64,000 nucleotides of DNA, taken from the NCBI RefSeq assembly GCF_963678635.1, contig NC_087062.1:45779758-45843757 (forward strand), in the 5' to 3' direction. The position numbers were made by a program, and so were the translations under genes. Positions 9,074 to 24,000 of this stretch are shown here, piece by piece. The stretch is from Symsagittifera roscoffensis. Lineage: Eukaryota; Xenacoelomorpha; Acoela; Convolutidae. Every line of letters begins with the position of its first letter. Positions within the stretch are counted from its first letter, which is position 1. Under the pieces are notes generated by a model. It was not told the origin of the DNA. It did not search any database and was given only the letters and a program-made list of their open reading frames with translations.

Positions 9074-12000
9074 AAAGCCAAATAGAGAGAATCTGTATCC
9101 ATTTCAGATTCTTCAAATTTGTTGACATCGCAAAAAATACCGAAAAGTTGGAATACAGCTACAAGTTTCTCAACTTGGCGTACTGTAAAATTAAGAATCC
9201 TACAATAATTGGTTCACAATGTTCTATAGCAGAATTAACAAGCTCCACTTCCTACACATCATTTGCTACGGTATTAAGTCTCCCGAAGAACTGGTTATTG
9301 ATAGCTTCATGGGTTTTATCATCTCCAAGATATTTTGTCACTGTATGTTTTGATCTGTCCATTATTTGATAGCCGTAGGAACTATTTCATAGCACTTTCA
9401 TTGTTTCGGCTATCACACCAGATAATGGATTTTTATCACCGGTTCGCCTAGCAACAACAACAGACTAAACAAAACTTTTGATTACTTTACGCGGTGTGTA
9501 TTGTACAAATCGACGATTTTTTGTACACTGTAGTCCATGATGCAAATAAAAATTGAAAAGTGGTGTGATAAGTGTTCCGTTGTTCAAGTTGAAGCTCGAT
9601 TTCAACTTTTGTTGCGGTTCTTTTCTTCTGCATATGTCTTCATATATTCCCCAATATTGTTTCTGGTAACATCAATATTTTTGAAAATAGGTGGGAAATT
9701 GGAGAATTTCGCTTTTATTTCGTCAGGAAAACTCGAATTGCACTGCCGTAGCCGAAAATTGTTTTTTTTTTCTAATGTTTTGCAGTAGCGAAGTGGCCGA
9801 AATAGTTCTTTTGAAGAGAAAGTGAGTTCTAACGTGACTTTTCACGTCCTTGTTGTTTAATTTGATCCCACCAACTACACACCCACATTTCTTCTATAGA
9901 GTATCCTTTTTCTCAAATTTAACCCTTTCGAATCTCATTCATTTTGCTTTTTTTGGTTCCTCCTGGGGTATCGTTATCAGATAGGCTTGGTCTAGCTTCC
10001 TGACAAGGGATAAAAATGAAATAATAACCCAGTGCTTCAAAAACAGTCTTACAATGGTTCCAATAACCGTCAACACTGAAGAATTTTTTTCTGTGTGTTT
10101 CTGTAGTGTATTAACTTTCATTTTACCTTCAGGTCTGATTGCTTGAAAGTATGACTTGACCATATTTTCAAACGTTGATTTCGATTTTGTCCTGCCTTGA
10201 ATTTTTGTGTTTCTTCATTGTCGTCTCATCTCGTATACATGCGTGTGGGCATATCCTGACGCATAGAATAAGGATAGAATTGACTAGCATCGATATCAAT
10301 GTTTGATTTACATAAATTGTTTGATTTTCGAATAAACGTTTTGTTTGCAACTGCTTTCCTAAAAAGTAGTTCAGTGACCACCGGTCATATCTTCCCGTTT
10401 TTTTTTCAAACAAGTCACTATCACTCAAAAATAATGGAAAAAACTTATAGTCGGTTGAGTTGTGTAGACAGATATTTGCTAGATTCGGTAATATGCAGCC
10501 GAGCTTTAAGATTTCCATCCCTTTTTCATGAAAAAAATCAATCTCTTTCTACATAGCTCCAAGGGTAGGCTTTTTGTAGTTTTGCCATCCCGTAAGTGTT
10601 TCCTTTCGAGGCCGAGTTTCTTCAAGTCTTGCTTCCAGTTATCCCAGTGTTAAAAAGCTTTTGATAATCATCAGACTCTTCGTCGAGAGGGCTGCTATTC
10701 ATCAGTTTGCTGCAAAAGTCATCATACGAGGGTAGTTGTTGTTCGTCAAGCTTGTTGGGAGTATCAAACCACTCCTGAGGAAAGTATTCTTTCATCTCAC
10801 TGGCTTTTTAAGCTTTTAGAAAAGAGTCTAAAGTAGTATCTCCACCCAAAAACTTCATAATGTCAAGAAGCTGAACATCTCCAAATTTGAAGGAAACAAA
10901 TTCGTTTGCTTTCTTGATAACTGAAGGTTCAATTTCTTTTTCGTTGATAAGGTAGGGAATGAGGTATTATTCAATTATATCATACCGACCACCGTTGAAT
11001 CCAAATATTGGTAGAGTATTGGTGTGTCTCTCTAGATGTTGCATCAAAACAATCAATGGATTTGTTTTGAATCCTGAGAAAGTTTCTTCCTCATCCTCGA
11101 TACATTCTTCTATGTACGCTCTTGCTTCACTCTTTTTGAAAACGCCTTCATTAAGGATGCTGAAAATTGTGTGTGGCCGCGTTTTGATGTTACTTTCGAT
11201 TTTCAGAGAATTTTAAAATGCATTTCGGCTTTTATTTTTTCCGCCAACAATACCAAGTTTGCCACAAAATCAATTATGAGGATTTCTGGAACTTTGTCAC
11301 ACAAAAATATGGGATTGTCAAGTACGTTTGATGAAATTGCTTCCCGATCTATGCTTCTCGATCCGAGCTTCCAGATTCATGCTTCCCGATCCAAGTTATT
11401 GTTTCAGTCGGTTTTAGTTCTTCGGATGGCACGCAAATTGATTCAAAGTCCAAAATAGCGACTTTTTTGAATAATGTTCATTCTTTGTTATACTAAAAAT
11501 TGAAGCCATCCATTTTTTCAAACAACGTCTCTCATTGTGTAAAAAAGATCTGCCTTGTGGAGAAGTTTATCGCACACTGGGCATCGAAGGCATTTGAAAA
11601 AGTTGTCGATTTTATTGACGTAATTAAAGTGGTTGTTATATCGTAGAAGTTTCACTGACTTCTCGTTTTTAACGAAACTTCTCTGAGCTATGTCGAAGCC
11701 TCAATGTCGATATCGTAGATAAAGATGTTTTTCTCGGTTACATCTTCAACTATTGACAAAACATCCATCGATGTTTCAAGACAAGTTGTTCATTCAAATG
11801 AAGTGCAAGCGCTCGAAACAAGAACAAATTGTCGTAGTATGGTTGTTTTGTGTTTTGAATCGAAACCAAATAATTAACATGGTTATTCCTCAGAAGTGGT
11901 TCGGGAATCACTAAATCTGGACATCTCGAGGTTTTTTTTCAGAAAGGCAGCAAATTCGTTCACTTTTGTGATCAACTTGAACAGCCATTTTGTATTTTGT

Positions 12001-12318
12001 CTCTCGTGTGAACGAACTTCAAGGATATCTTGCTTATTGACCTTGTTCTGAGTGGTAGTCAAGTACAAAGCAGCATAGACATATCAAAGAGTGTGTTATT
12101 TTCTTGAGCGTAGAGATAGCGAGTTTCGTTGGTTTTTATATAACGTAACACAAATTCCAAGGCAATGTTGATTTTGCTGCACAATCAAGTCTTTTGAAGA
12201 TTTGATCCAGTTTTTCACTAAGTAGATTAGGATCTAGTTTTGAAAGTTGAAAATTGAATACCTTGTGGCGTCCATTTTCCATCTCGGTACTTGTCAAGAA
12301 GTGTTGACAGACATTCAA

Positions 12319-12734
12319 CTAATCTCGTAGGTGATCAAGATCCTCGTCGTTTTCCAAGATTTTTCCACGATACACACTTTGTTGACATTGGGGTTGACTT
12401 AACGTGCTTCTTGCTCGAATGGCAATTCAATTCTTGCTTCTTGTAAGTACAATAATTACAATGGGGACTAGAAAAAACTGCTTACAAGCAACTCTTACGA
12501 TGTCGCGCTGCAATTGTTTTATTTTACTCTTTACGACAGTCCTCGCATTCCTTTTTTTTTCATTTCATTTCTGGAGATTTAGCAAAAGTACGTGGGCTCT
12601 ATAAAAGTGAATTGAAATGACCCAAAAAAATATTTTAGATTTTTTATGCTTACTTTGAATTCTTCAAAATTATTGAAAAGGAGCGATTGCTTTTAACGAA
12701 AAAAAAATGAGAATGAATTGATTTTTGTTTACTC
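12319..12734. other. AT-rich sequence between polB and satellite
   Basis: A 66-codon open stretch on the plus strand (12404-12604) has no recognisable family. The segment may include the polB promoter. No clear TATA/initiator pair was found. Confidence 0.35.
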
Positions 12735-15700
12735 TCGTCTAGAGAAAATCAACCAACAGACTTGAGAATTCTTTGAGTAACGCTGTTTTTGGAAATCAAC
12801 AAATCAGAATCCAGTTTTTTCTAAAAGTGAACTGTTTATTTTTTTTCTTAATTTTAAATCATTAATTGAAAAATGTCCATCAAAAAACATTTGAAATTTC
12901 TTTCATTACTTTACAAGAAAAAAAATTCAAAATATTTTTCTTATTGATGAAATAGATGCTGACTCTTTTTTTTTACATTTTTGGTTTTTTTTATAGTATA
13001 AATTAGAGTTATCCGACTAAGTAAAGGTCTCCTTAGAGTAACTTACTCAGTCAAAGAGTTTACTTTTGAACCAAAATTGGTTATCAAAGCTTTAAACTTA
13101 CGGCTGAATTACACCTGACAAGGTAAAAACACTTTGTTTATTCTCAAATAATTGACTGTTTTTTGCATCTTGTCTAAAAGATTAAAACACAGTCCACATG
13201 TTGTCAAAAAATTTGAAAAACTTTTAGCATATTGTAGAAAAATTTGAAACAGTTCTTGCATTTTGTTGAAAAAATGAAACATTTTTCGCATCCTGTCAAA
13301 AAAATTGAAAACTGTTACGCATTTTGTCGAAAAATTAAAACATTTTTCGCATTTGTAGAAAAAAGTGAAACTTTTTTCGCATTTGTAGAAAAAAGTGAAA
13401 CATTTTTGCATTTTGTTGCAAAAAAAAGAAACAATTTTCGTAGCTTGTCAAAAAAAAGAAACACCCTTCGCATTTTGTCGAAAAAACTAAAACACTTTTC
13501 GCATTTTGTAGAAAATAGTGAAACACTTTTAGCATCTTGCCAAAATTAATCATTACAGTTTTTCTCGCAAAGGTAATTATTATTTTTCAAGAATTTCTCT
13601 TGTTTACAGTTTAATCCCATAGAAAAATATATTTGCATGTATGTTGATCAAAAAAAAATTGAAAAATGATGTATTAACATAGGGAACAGCAATGAAAGTC
13701 TTTAATATAGAAACTCTGAGTATTCTTTTGGTAGCGCTGACTTTGGAAATCAATAAATCCGAATGCAGCTATTTCTAAAAGTAAACTGTTTATCTTTTTT
13801 TTAAAAATATCAATCATTATTTGGAAAATGTCTATCAAAAAATAAATTGAAATTTCTTCGGTGATTTTACAAGAAAAAAAATCCAATTGTTTTTCTATTT
13901 GATGAAATTGACGTTGACTTTTTTTTTCTTTTTTTTATTGTTTCTATTGTACATAAAAGAGTTATCCGACTAAGTGAAGGTCTCCTCAGAGAAACTTACT
14001 CAATCAAAGAGTTTACTTTTAAACCAAAATTGAGTATCAAAGTTTTAAATTGACGGCTGAATTACACCTGACAAGGTAAAAACACTTTGTTTATTCTCAA
14101 ATACTTGATGATTTTTTTCATCTTGTCCAAAAAATTGAAACACATTTTGCATAATGCCAAAAAAATTGAAAAACTTTTAGCATATTGTAGAAAAATTTGA
14201 AACAGTTCTTGCATTTTTTTGAAAAAAAAAAACACTATTCGCATCCTGTCAAAAAAATTGAAAATTGTTACGCATTTTGTCGAAAAACTAAAACACTTTT
14301 CGCATTTTGTAGAAAAAAGTGAAACAGTTCTTGTATTTTGTTGAAAAAAAAAGAAACACTATTCGCATCTTGCCAAAAAAATTGATTACACATCTTTTCT
14401 AGAAAATTGAAAAGTGTTACACATTTTGTCGAAAAAATTAAAACCTTTTCCGTATTTTGTAGAAAAAAAATTAAAAATTTTAATCATCTTGCCAAAATAA
14501 TCATTACAATTTTTCTCGCAAAGTTAATTATTAATCTTTAAGAAATTTTTTGTTTACAATTTAATCCCTTAGAAAACTATTTTTTGCATGTCTGTTGATC
14601 AAAAACAAAGAAAACCAATGTATTAACATAGGGAACACCGATGAAAGTCATTAATATAGAGACTCTGAGTATTCTTTTAGTAGTGCTGTTTTTTTGGAAA
14701 TCAACAAATCAGAATCCAGCATTTTCTAAAAGTGAACTATTTATCTTTTTTGAAAAATTTTCACTCATTATTTGGAAAATTTCTATCACAAAACATTTGA
14801 ACTTTCTTTAGATACTTTACAAGAAAACAAATTCCAATTGTTTTTCTTATTGATGAAAAAGATGTTGATTTTTTTTTCTTTTTTTTGGTTGTTTTTATTA
14901 AATAAATAAGAGTTATCCGACTAAGTAAAGTTCGCCTTAGAGAAACTTACTCAATTAAAGAGTTTACTTTTGAACGAAAACTGATTATCAAAGCTTGAAA
15001 CTTACGGCTGAATTACACCTGGCAAGGTAAAAACACTTTGTTTAACCTCAAATACTTGATAGTTTTTTGCATCTTGTCCAAAAAATTAAAACACTTTTCG
15101 CATATTGTCAAAAAAAATGAAAAACTTTTAGCATTAAGTAGAAAAATTTGAAACAGTTCTTGCATTTTTTTGAAAAAAAATAAACACTATTCGCACCTTG
15201 TCAAAAAAAAAGAAACACTATTCGCACCCTGTCAGAAAAATCAAAAACTGTTACGCATGTTACGCATTTTGTCGAAAAACCAAAACACTTTTCGTTTTTT
15301 GTAGAAAAAAGTGAAACAGTTCTTGTATTTTGTTGAAAAAAAAAGAAACACTATTCGCATCTTGCCAAAAAAATTGAAAACTGTTACACATCTTGTCTAG
15401 AAAATTGAAAAGTGTTACACATTTTGTCGAAAAAATTAAAACCTTTTCCGTATTTTGTAGAAAAAAAATTAAAAATTTTAATCATCTTGCCAAAATTAAT
15501 CATTACAATTTTTCTCGCAAAGTTAATTTTTAAGTTTAAAAATTTTTTGTTTACAGTTTAATCCCCTAGAAAAAATACTTTTTGCTAGTCTGTCGATCAA
15601 AAACAATAAGAAACCAATGTATTAACATAGGGAACAGCGATGGAAGTCATTAATATAGAAACTCTGAGTATTGTTTGGTAGCGCTAATTTTTGGAAATCA

Positions 15701-18074
15701 ATAAATCAGAATGCAGCATTTTCTAAAATTGAACTGTTTATCTTTTTTTAAAAAAATTTCAATCATTATTTGGAAAATGTCTATCACAAAACATTTGAAA
15801 TTTTTTCAGTTACTCTACAAAAAAAATCCGATTGTTTTTCTATTTGATGAAAAAGATGTTGACTCTTTTTTTTTTCTTTTTTTTCAATTGATTTTATTGT
15901 ACAAAATAGAGTTATCCGACTAAGTAAAGGTCTCCTTAGAGAAACTTACTCAATCAAAATGTTTACTTTTGAACCAAAATTGAGTATCAAAGCTTTAAAT
16001 TGACAGGCTGAATTACTTCTGACAAGGTAAAAACAATTTGTTTATTCTCAAATAGTTGATGATTTTTTGCATCTTGTCAAAAAAATTGAAACAGATTTCG
16101 CATATTGTCCAAACAATTGAAACATTTTTAGCATATTGTAGGAAAAATTTTAACAGTTCTTGCATTTTGTTGAAGAAAAAAAAACACTTTTCGCATCTTG
16201 ATAAAAAAAAGAAACGCCATTCGCATCCTGTCAATAAAATTGAAATTTGTTATGCTTTTTGTCGAAAAAAGTAAAAACCGCTTACCGCTTTTTGTAAAAA
16301 AAGCAAAAAATTTTTAGCATCTTGCTAAAATTAATCATTACAATTTTTCTCGCAAAGTTAATTTTTAAGTAAAGATCTCCTTAGAGAAACTTACTCAATC
16401 AAAGAGTTTACATTTGAACCAACATTCAGTACCAAAGCTTCAAATTGACGGTTGAATTACACCTGACAAGATAGAAACACTTTGTTTATTCTTCTCAAAA
16501 ACTTGATAGTTTTTTGCATCTTGACAAAAAAATTGAAACATGTTTAGCATATTGTAGGAAAAATTTAAACAGTTCTTGCATTTTGTTGAAAAGAAAACAA
16601 GAACAAAAGTCCAATTGTTTTTCTAATTGATGAAAATGGTGTTGACTCTTTTTTTCACGTTTTTTGGTTGTTTTTTTTTTGAAAAATATAGAGTTATACG
16701 ATTAAGTAAAGGTCTCCTTAGAGAAACATACTCAATCAAAGAGTTTACTTTTGAACCAAAATTGAGTATAAAAGCTTCAAATTGACGGCTGAATTACCCC
16801 TGACAAGATAGAAACACTTTGTTTATTGTTCTCAAATACCTGATAGTTTTTTGCTTCTTGTCAAAAAAATTGCAACACATTTCGCATATTGTCCAAAAAA
16901 TTGAAACATTTTTAGCCTATTGTAGGAAAAATCGAAACAGTTCTTGCATTTTGTTGAAGAAAAAAAACACTTTTCGCATCTTGATAAAAAAAGAAACACT
17001 ATTCGCATTTTGTCAATAAAACTGAAATTTGTTACGCATTTTGTTGAAAAAAGTAAAAACCCTTACCGCATTTTGTAAAAAAAGCAAAATTTTTTTAGCA
17101 TCTTGCCAAAATTAATCATTACAATTTTTCTCACAAAGTTATTTTTAAGTAAAGATCTCCTTAGAGAAACTTACTCAATCAAAGAATTTACTTTTGAACC
17201 AAAATTCAGTACCAAAGCTTTAAATTGACGGTTGAATTACACCTGACAAGTTAGAAACACTTTGTTTATTCTTCTGAAAAACTTGATAGTTTTTTGCATC
17301 TTGACAAAAAAATTGAAACATTTTTAGCATAATATAGGAAAAATTGAAACAGTTCTTGCATTTTGTTGAAAAAAAATAAACACTTTTCGCATCTTGATAA
17401 AAAAAAAGAAACAGCGAGGAAAGCATTACTATGGAAACTCTGAGTTTTCTTTTAGTAGCGCTGTTTTTTGGAAATCAACAAATCAGAATCCAGCATTTTC
17501 TAAAAGTGAACTGTTATATATTTTTTTTAAATTTCAATCATCATTTGAAAATTCTTCAGTTACTTTACAAGAAAAAAAAATCCAATTGTTTTTCTAATTG
17601 ATGACTCTTTTTTTCACGTTTTTTGGTTGTTTTTTTGTAAAATATAGAGTTATACGACTAAGTAAAGGTCTCGTTAGAGAAACTTACTCAATCAAAGTGT
17701 TTACTTTTGAACCAAAATTGAGTATAAAAGCTTCAAATTGACGGCTGAATTACACCTGACAAGATAGAAACACTTTGTTTTTTGTTCTCAAATACCTGAT
17801 AGTTTTTTGCATCTCGTCAAAAAAATTGAAACACATTTCGCATATTGTCCAAAAAATTGAAACATTTTTAGCATATTGTAGGAAAAATTGAAACAGTTCT
17901 TGCATTTTATTGAAGAAAAAAACCACTTTTCGCATCTTGATAAAAAAAAAGAAACGCTATTCGCATCCTGTCAATAAAACTGAAGTTTGTAACGCATTTT
18001 GTCGAAAAAAGTAAAAACCCTTACCGCATTTTGAAAAAAAAAAGCAAAATATTTTTAGCATCTTCCCAAAAATA

Positions 18075-21000
18075 ATCATTACAATTTTTCTCGCAAAGTT
18101 AATTTTTAAGTAAAGATCTCCTTAGAGAAACTTAATCAATCAAAGAGTTTACTTTTGAACCAAATATCAGTACCAAAGCTTTAAATTGACGGTTGAATTA
18201 CACCTGACAAGGTAGAAACACTTTGTTTGTACTTCTCAAAAACTTGATAGTTTTTTGCATCTTGTCAAAAAAATTGAAAGAAATTTCGCATATTATCCAA
18301 ACAATTGAAACATTTTTAGCAAATTGTAGGAAAAATTGAAACAGTTCATGCATTTTGTTGAAAAAAAAACACTTTTCGCATCTTGATAAAAAAAACAAAC
18401 AGCGAGGAAAGCATTACTATGGAAATTCTGAGTATTCTTTTGGTAGCGCTGTTTTTTGGAAATCAACAAATCAGAATCCAGCCTTTTCTAAATGTGAACT
18501 GTTGATCTTTTTTAAAAAACTTTCAATCCCTATTTGAAAAATTTCTACCAAAAAACATTTGAAAATTCTTCAGTTACTTTACAAGAAAAAAAAATCCAAT
18601 TGTTTTTCTAATTGATGAAAAAAATGTTGACTATTTTTTTCACGTTTTTTGGTTGTTTTTTTTGTAAAATATTGAGTTATACGACTAAGTAAAGGTCTCC
18701 TTAGAGAAACTTACTTAATCAAAGAGTTTACTTTTGAACCAAAACTGAGTATAAAAGCTTCAAATTGACGGCTGAATTACACCTGACAAGATAGAAACAC
18801 TTTGTTTATTGTTCTCAAATACATGATAGTTTTTTGCGTCTTGTCAAAAAAAATTGAAACACATTTCGCATATTGTCCAAAAAATTTAAACATTTTTAGC
18901 AAATTGTAGGAAAAATTGAAAAAGTTCATGCATTTTGTTGAAAAAAAATAAACACTTTTCGCATCTTGATAAAAAAAGAAACGCTATTTGCATCCTGTCA
19001 ATAAAGTTGAAAATTGTTACGCATTTTGTCGAAAAAGTAATAACCATTACCGCATTTTGTAAGAAAAAGCGAAATATTTTTAGCATCTTGCCAAAATTAA
19101 TCATTACAATTTTTCTCGCAAAGTTAATTATTAATTAAAGGTCTCCTTAGAGAAACTTACTCAATCAAAGAGTTTACTTTTGAACCAAAATTCAGTACCA
19201 AAGCTTTCAATTGACGGTTGAATTACACCTGACAAGATAGAAACGTTTTGTTTATTCTTCTCAAAAACTTGATAGTTTTTTGCATCTTGTCAAAAAAATT
19301 GAAACAGTTTTAGCATATTGTAGGAAAAATTGAAATAGTTCTTGCATTTTGTTGAAATAAAAATGAGCACTTTTCGCATCTTGATAGAAAAAAAGAAACA
19401 GCGACGAAAGCATTACTATGGAAACTCTGAGTATTCTTTTAGTAGCGCTGTTTTTTGGAAATCAACAAATCAGAATCCAGCATTTTCTAAAAGTGAACTG
19501 TTCATCTTTTTAAAAAAAATTTCAATCATTATTTGAAAAATGTCTGTCAAAACACATTTGAAAATTCTTCAGTTACTTTACAAGAAAAAAAAATCCAATT
19601 GTTTTTCTAATTGATGAAAAAGATGTTGACTCTTTTTTTCACGTTTTTTGGTTTTTTTTTGTAAAATATAGTATTATACGATTAAGTAAAGATCTCCTTA
19701 GAGAAACTTACTCAATCAAAGAGTTTACTTTTGAACCAAAATTGAGTATAAAAGCTTCAAATTGACGGCTGAATTACACCTGACAAGATAGAAACACTTT
19801 GTTTATTCTTCTGAAATACTTGTTGGTTTTGCATCTTGTCAAAAAAACTGAAACACATTTTGTATTTTGTCAAAAAAACTGAAATTATTTTAGCATTTTG
19901 TAGAATTAATTGAAACAGTTCTTGCATTTTGTTGAGAAAAAAAAACACTTTTCGCATCTTGTTTAAAAAAATAAACGCAATTCGCTTTCTGTCAAAAAAA
20001 ATGAAAACTGTTACGCATTTTGTCGAAAAAATTAAAACACTTTTCGCATTTTGTAGAAAAAAGTTAAATAGTTCTTGCATTTTGTTGAAAAAAAATAAAC
20101 TTTTGTCGTATCTTGTCATAAAAAAGAAGCACTATTCGCATCCTGACAAAAAAATTGAAAACTGTTAGGCATTTTGTCGAAAAAACTAAAACACTTGTCG
20201 CATTTTTTAGAAAAAAGTGAATTACTTTTAGCATCTTGCCAAAATTAATCATTACAATTTTTCTCGCAAAGGTAATTATTATTTTTTAAGAATTTCTATT
20301 GTTTACAGTTTAATCCCCTAGAAAAATAATTTTGCATGTCTGTTGATAAAAAAAATAGAAAAATGATGTATTAACATAGAGAACAGCAATGAAAGTCTTT
20401 AATATAGAAACTCTGAGCATTCTTTTGGTAGCGCTGATTTTTGGAAATCAAAAAATCAGAATGCAGCATTTTCTAAAAGTAAACTGTTTATCTTTTTTAA
20501 AAAATATCAATCATTATTTGGAAAATGTCTATCAAAAAAAAAATTGAAATTTCTTCAGTGACTTTACAAGAAAAAAAATCCAATTGTTTTTCTATTTGAT
20601 GAAATAGATGTTGACTCTTTTTTTTCTTTTTTTTTATAGTTTCTATTGTACAAAACAGAGTTATCCGACTTAGTAAAGGTCTCCTTAGAGAAACTTACTC
20701 AAACAAAGATTTTACTTTTAAACCAAAATTGAGTATCAAAGCCTTAAATTGACGGCTGAATTACACCTGACAAGGCAAAACACTTTGTTTATTCTCAAAT
20801 ATTTGATGATTTTTTGCATCTTGTCCAAAAAATTGAAACAAATTTCGCATATTGTCAAAAAACTTGAAACCATTTTAGCATATTGTAGAAAAAATTGAAA
20901 CAGTTCTTGCAATTTGTTGAAAAAAATAAACACTTTTCGCATCTTGTCAAAAAAAAGAAACTCTATTCGCATCCTGTCAAAAAAATTGAAAATTGTTACG

Positions 21001-24000
21001 CATCTTGTCGAAAAAAGTAAAAACCCTTACCGCATTTTGTAAAAAAAAAAATATTTCTAGCATTTTGGCAAAATTAATCATTACAATTTTTCTCGCAAAA
21101 TTAATTAATAAGTAAAGGTCTCCTTAGAGAAACTTACTCAACCAAAGAGTTTACTTTTGAACCAAAATTCAGTACCAAAGCTTTAAATTGACGGCTGAAT
21201 TACACCTGACAAGATAGAAACACTTTATTTATTCTTCTGAATTACTTGATAGTTTTTTGCATCTTGTCAGAAAAATTGAAACACATGTCGCATATTGTCC
21301 AAAAAATTGAAACATTTTTAGCATATTGTAGGAAAAGTTGAAACAGTTCTTGCAATTTGTTGAAAAAAAATAAACACTTTTCGCATCTTGATAAAAAAAG
21401 AAACACTATTCGCAACCTGTCGACAAATTTGAAAACTGTTACGCATTTTGTCGAAAAAATTAAAACCCTTACCGCATTTTGTAAAAAAAAAAGCTAAAAA
21501 TAATTTTAGCATCTTGCCAAAACTAATCATTACAATTTTTCTCGCAAAGTTAATTTTTAAGTAAAGATCTCCTTAGAGAAACTTAATCAATCAAAGAGTT
21601 TACTTTTGAACCAAATATCAGTACCAAAGCTTTAAATTGACGGTTGAATTACACCTGACAAGGTAGAAACACTTTGTTTGTACTTCTCAAAAACTTGATA
21701 GTTTTTTGCATCTTGTCAAAAAAATTGAAAGAAATTTCGCATATTATCCAAACAATTGAAACATTTTTAGCAAATTGTAGGAAAAATTGAAACAGTTCAT
21801 GCATTTTGTTGAAAAAAAAACACTTTTCGCATCTTGATAAAAAAAACAAACAGCGAGGAAAGCATTACTATGGAAATTCTGAGTATTCTTTTGGTAGCGC
21901 TGTTTTTTGGAAATCAACAAATCAGAATCCAGCCTTTTCTAAATGTGAACTGTTGATCTTTTTTAAAAAACTTTCAATCCCTATTTGAAAAATTTCTACC
22001 AAAAAACATTTGAAAATTCTTCAGTTACTTTACAAGAAAAAAAAATCCAATTGTTTTTCTAATTGATGAAAAAAATGTTGACTATTTTTTTCACGTTTTT
22101 TGGTTGTTTTTTTTGTAAAATATTGAGTTATACGACTAAGTAAAGGTCTCCTTAGAGAAACTTACTTAATCAAAGAGTTTACTTTTGAACCAAAACTGAG
22201 TATAAAAGCTTCAAATTGACGGCTGAATTACACCTGACAAGATAGAAACACTTTGTTTATTGTTCTCAAATACATGATAGTTTTTTGCGTCTTGTCAAAA
22301 AAAATTGAAACACATTTCGCATATTGTCCAAAAAATTTAAACATTTTTAGCAAATTGTAGGAAAAATTGAAAAAGTTCATGCATTTTGTTGAAAAAAAAT
22401 AAACACTTTTCGCATCTTGATAAAAAAAGAAACGCTATTTGCATCCTGTCAATAAAGTTGAAAATTGTTACGCATTTTGTCGAAAAAGTAATAACCATTA
22501 CCGCATTTTGTAAGAAAAAGCGAAATATTTTTAGCATCTTGCCAAAATTAATCATTACAATTTTTCTCGCAAAGTTAATTATTAATTAAAGGTCTCCTTA
22601 GAGAAACTTACTCAATCAAAGAGTTTACTTTTGAACCAAAATTCAGTACCAAAGCTTTCAATTGACGGTTGAATTACACCTGACAAGATAGAAACGTTTT
22701 GTTTATTCTTCTCAAAAACTTGATAGTTTTTTGCATCTTGTCAAAAAAATTGAAACAGTTTTAGCATATTGTAGGAAAAATTGAAATAGTTCTTGCATTT
22801 TGTTGAAATAAAAATGAGCACTTTTCGCATCTTGATAGAAAAAAAGAAACAGCGACGAAAGCATTACTATGGAAACTCTGAGTATTCTTTTAGTAGCGCT
22901 GTTTTTTGGAAATCAACAAATCAGAATCCAGCATTTTCTAAAAGTGAACTGTTCATCTTTTTAAAAAAAATTTCAATCATTATTTGAAAAATGTCTGTCA
23001 AAACACATTTGAAAATTCTTCAGTTACTTTACAAGAAAAAAAAATCCAATTGTTTTTCTAATTGATGAAAAAGATGTTGACTCTTTTTTTCACGTTTTTT
23101 GGTTTTTTTTTGTAAAATATAGTATTATACGATTAAGTAAAGATCTCCTTAGAGAAACTTACTCAATCAAAGAGTTTACTTTTGAACCAAAATTGAGTAT
23201 AAAAGCTTCAAATTGACGGCTGAATTACACCTGACAAGATAGAAACACTTTGTTTATTCTTCTGAAATACTTGTTGGTTTTGCATCTTGTCAAAAAAACT
23301 GAAACACATTTTGTATTTTGTCAAAAAAACTGAAATTATTTTAGCATTTTGTAGAATTAATTGAAACAGTTCTTGCATTTTGTTGAGAAAAAAAAACACT
23401 TTTCGCATCTTGTTTAAAAAAATAAACGCAATTCGCTTTCTGTCAAAAAAAATGAAAACTGTTACGCATTTTGTCGAAAAAATTAAAACACTTTTCGCAT
23501 TTTGTAGAAAAAAGTTAAATAGTTCTTGCATTTTGTTGAAAAAAAATAAACTTTTGTCGTATCTTGTCATAAAAAAGAAGCACTATTCGCATCCTGACAA
23601 AAAAATTGAAAACTGTTAGGCATTTTGTCGAAAAAACTAAAACACTTGTCGCATTTTTTAGAAAAAAGTGAATTACTTTTAGCATCTTGCCAAAATTAAT
23701 CATTACAATTTTTCTCGCAAAGGTAATTATTATTTTTTAAGAATTTCTATTGTTTACAGTTTAATCCCCTAGAAAAATAATTTTGCATGTCTGTTGATAA
23801 AAAAAATAGAAAAATGATGTATTAACATAGAGAACAGCAATGAAAGTCTTTAATATAGAAACTCTGAGCATTCTTTTGGTAGCGCTGATTTTTGGAAATC
23901 AAAAAATCAGAATGCAGCATTTTCTAAAAGTAAACTGTTTATCTTTTTTAAAAAATATCAATCATTATTTGGAAAATGTCTATCAAAAAAAAAATTGAAA

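Larger units (their letters stand above)
8363..12318 (-). pseudogene. polB: protein-primed family-B DNA polymerase, degraded
   Basis: The minus strand, in several frames, gives the order expected of Polinton/adintovirus-type PolB. First, an N-terminal region (12136-12318, FNFQLSKLDPNLLSEKLDQI). Next a segment with LFLFRALALHL (about 11820-11880) and a C-x2-C zinc motif (CLRCPVCDK, about 11580). Exonuclease motif I is LDFES (about 11445) and motif II is FNGGRYD (about 10980-11005). Then come FPQEWF, LPNLANICLH, polymerase motif A DASQFYPYSM (about 10261-10291), motif B NSSYG (9372-9386) and motif C MDTDSLYLAL (D-T-D at 9091-9099). The C-terminal cysteine region EEFRCTEILCVCC is near 8640, and the stop is about 8363-8365. 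About 1200 codons. Many stops and frameshifts make it inactive, including TGA in motif B and just after motif A. A BEL/Pao fragment interrupts it at 8796-9057. Confidence 0.85.

Noticed and set aside
9148-11458. Plus-strand frames such as 9148-9369, 9537-9788 and 10959-11458
   Set aside because: They are antisense to the PolB relic, whose motifs read on the minus strand.
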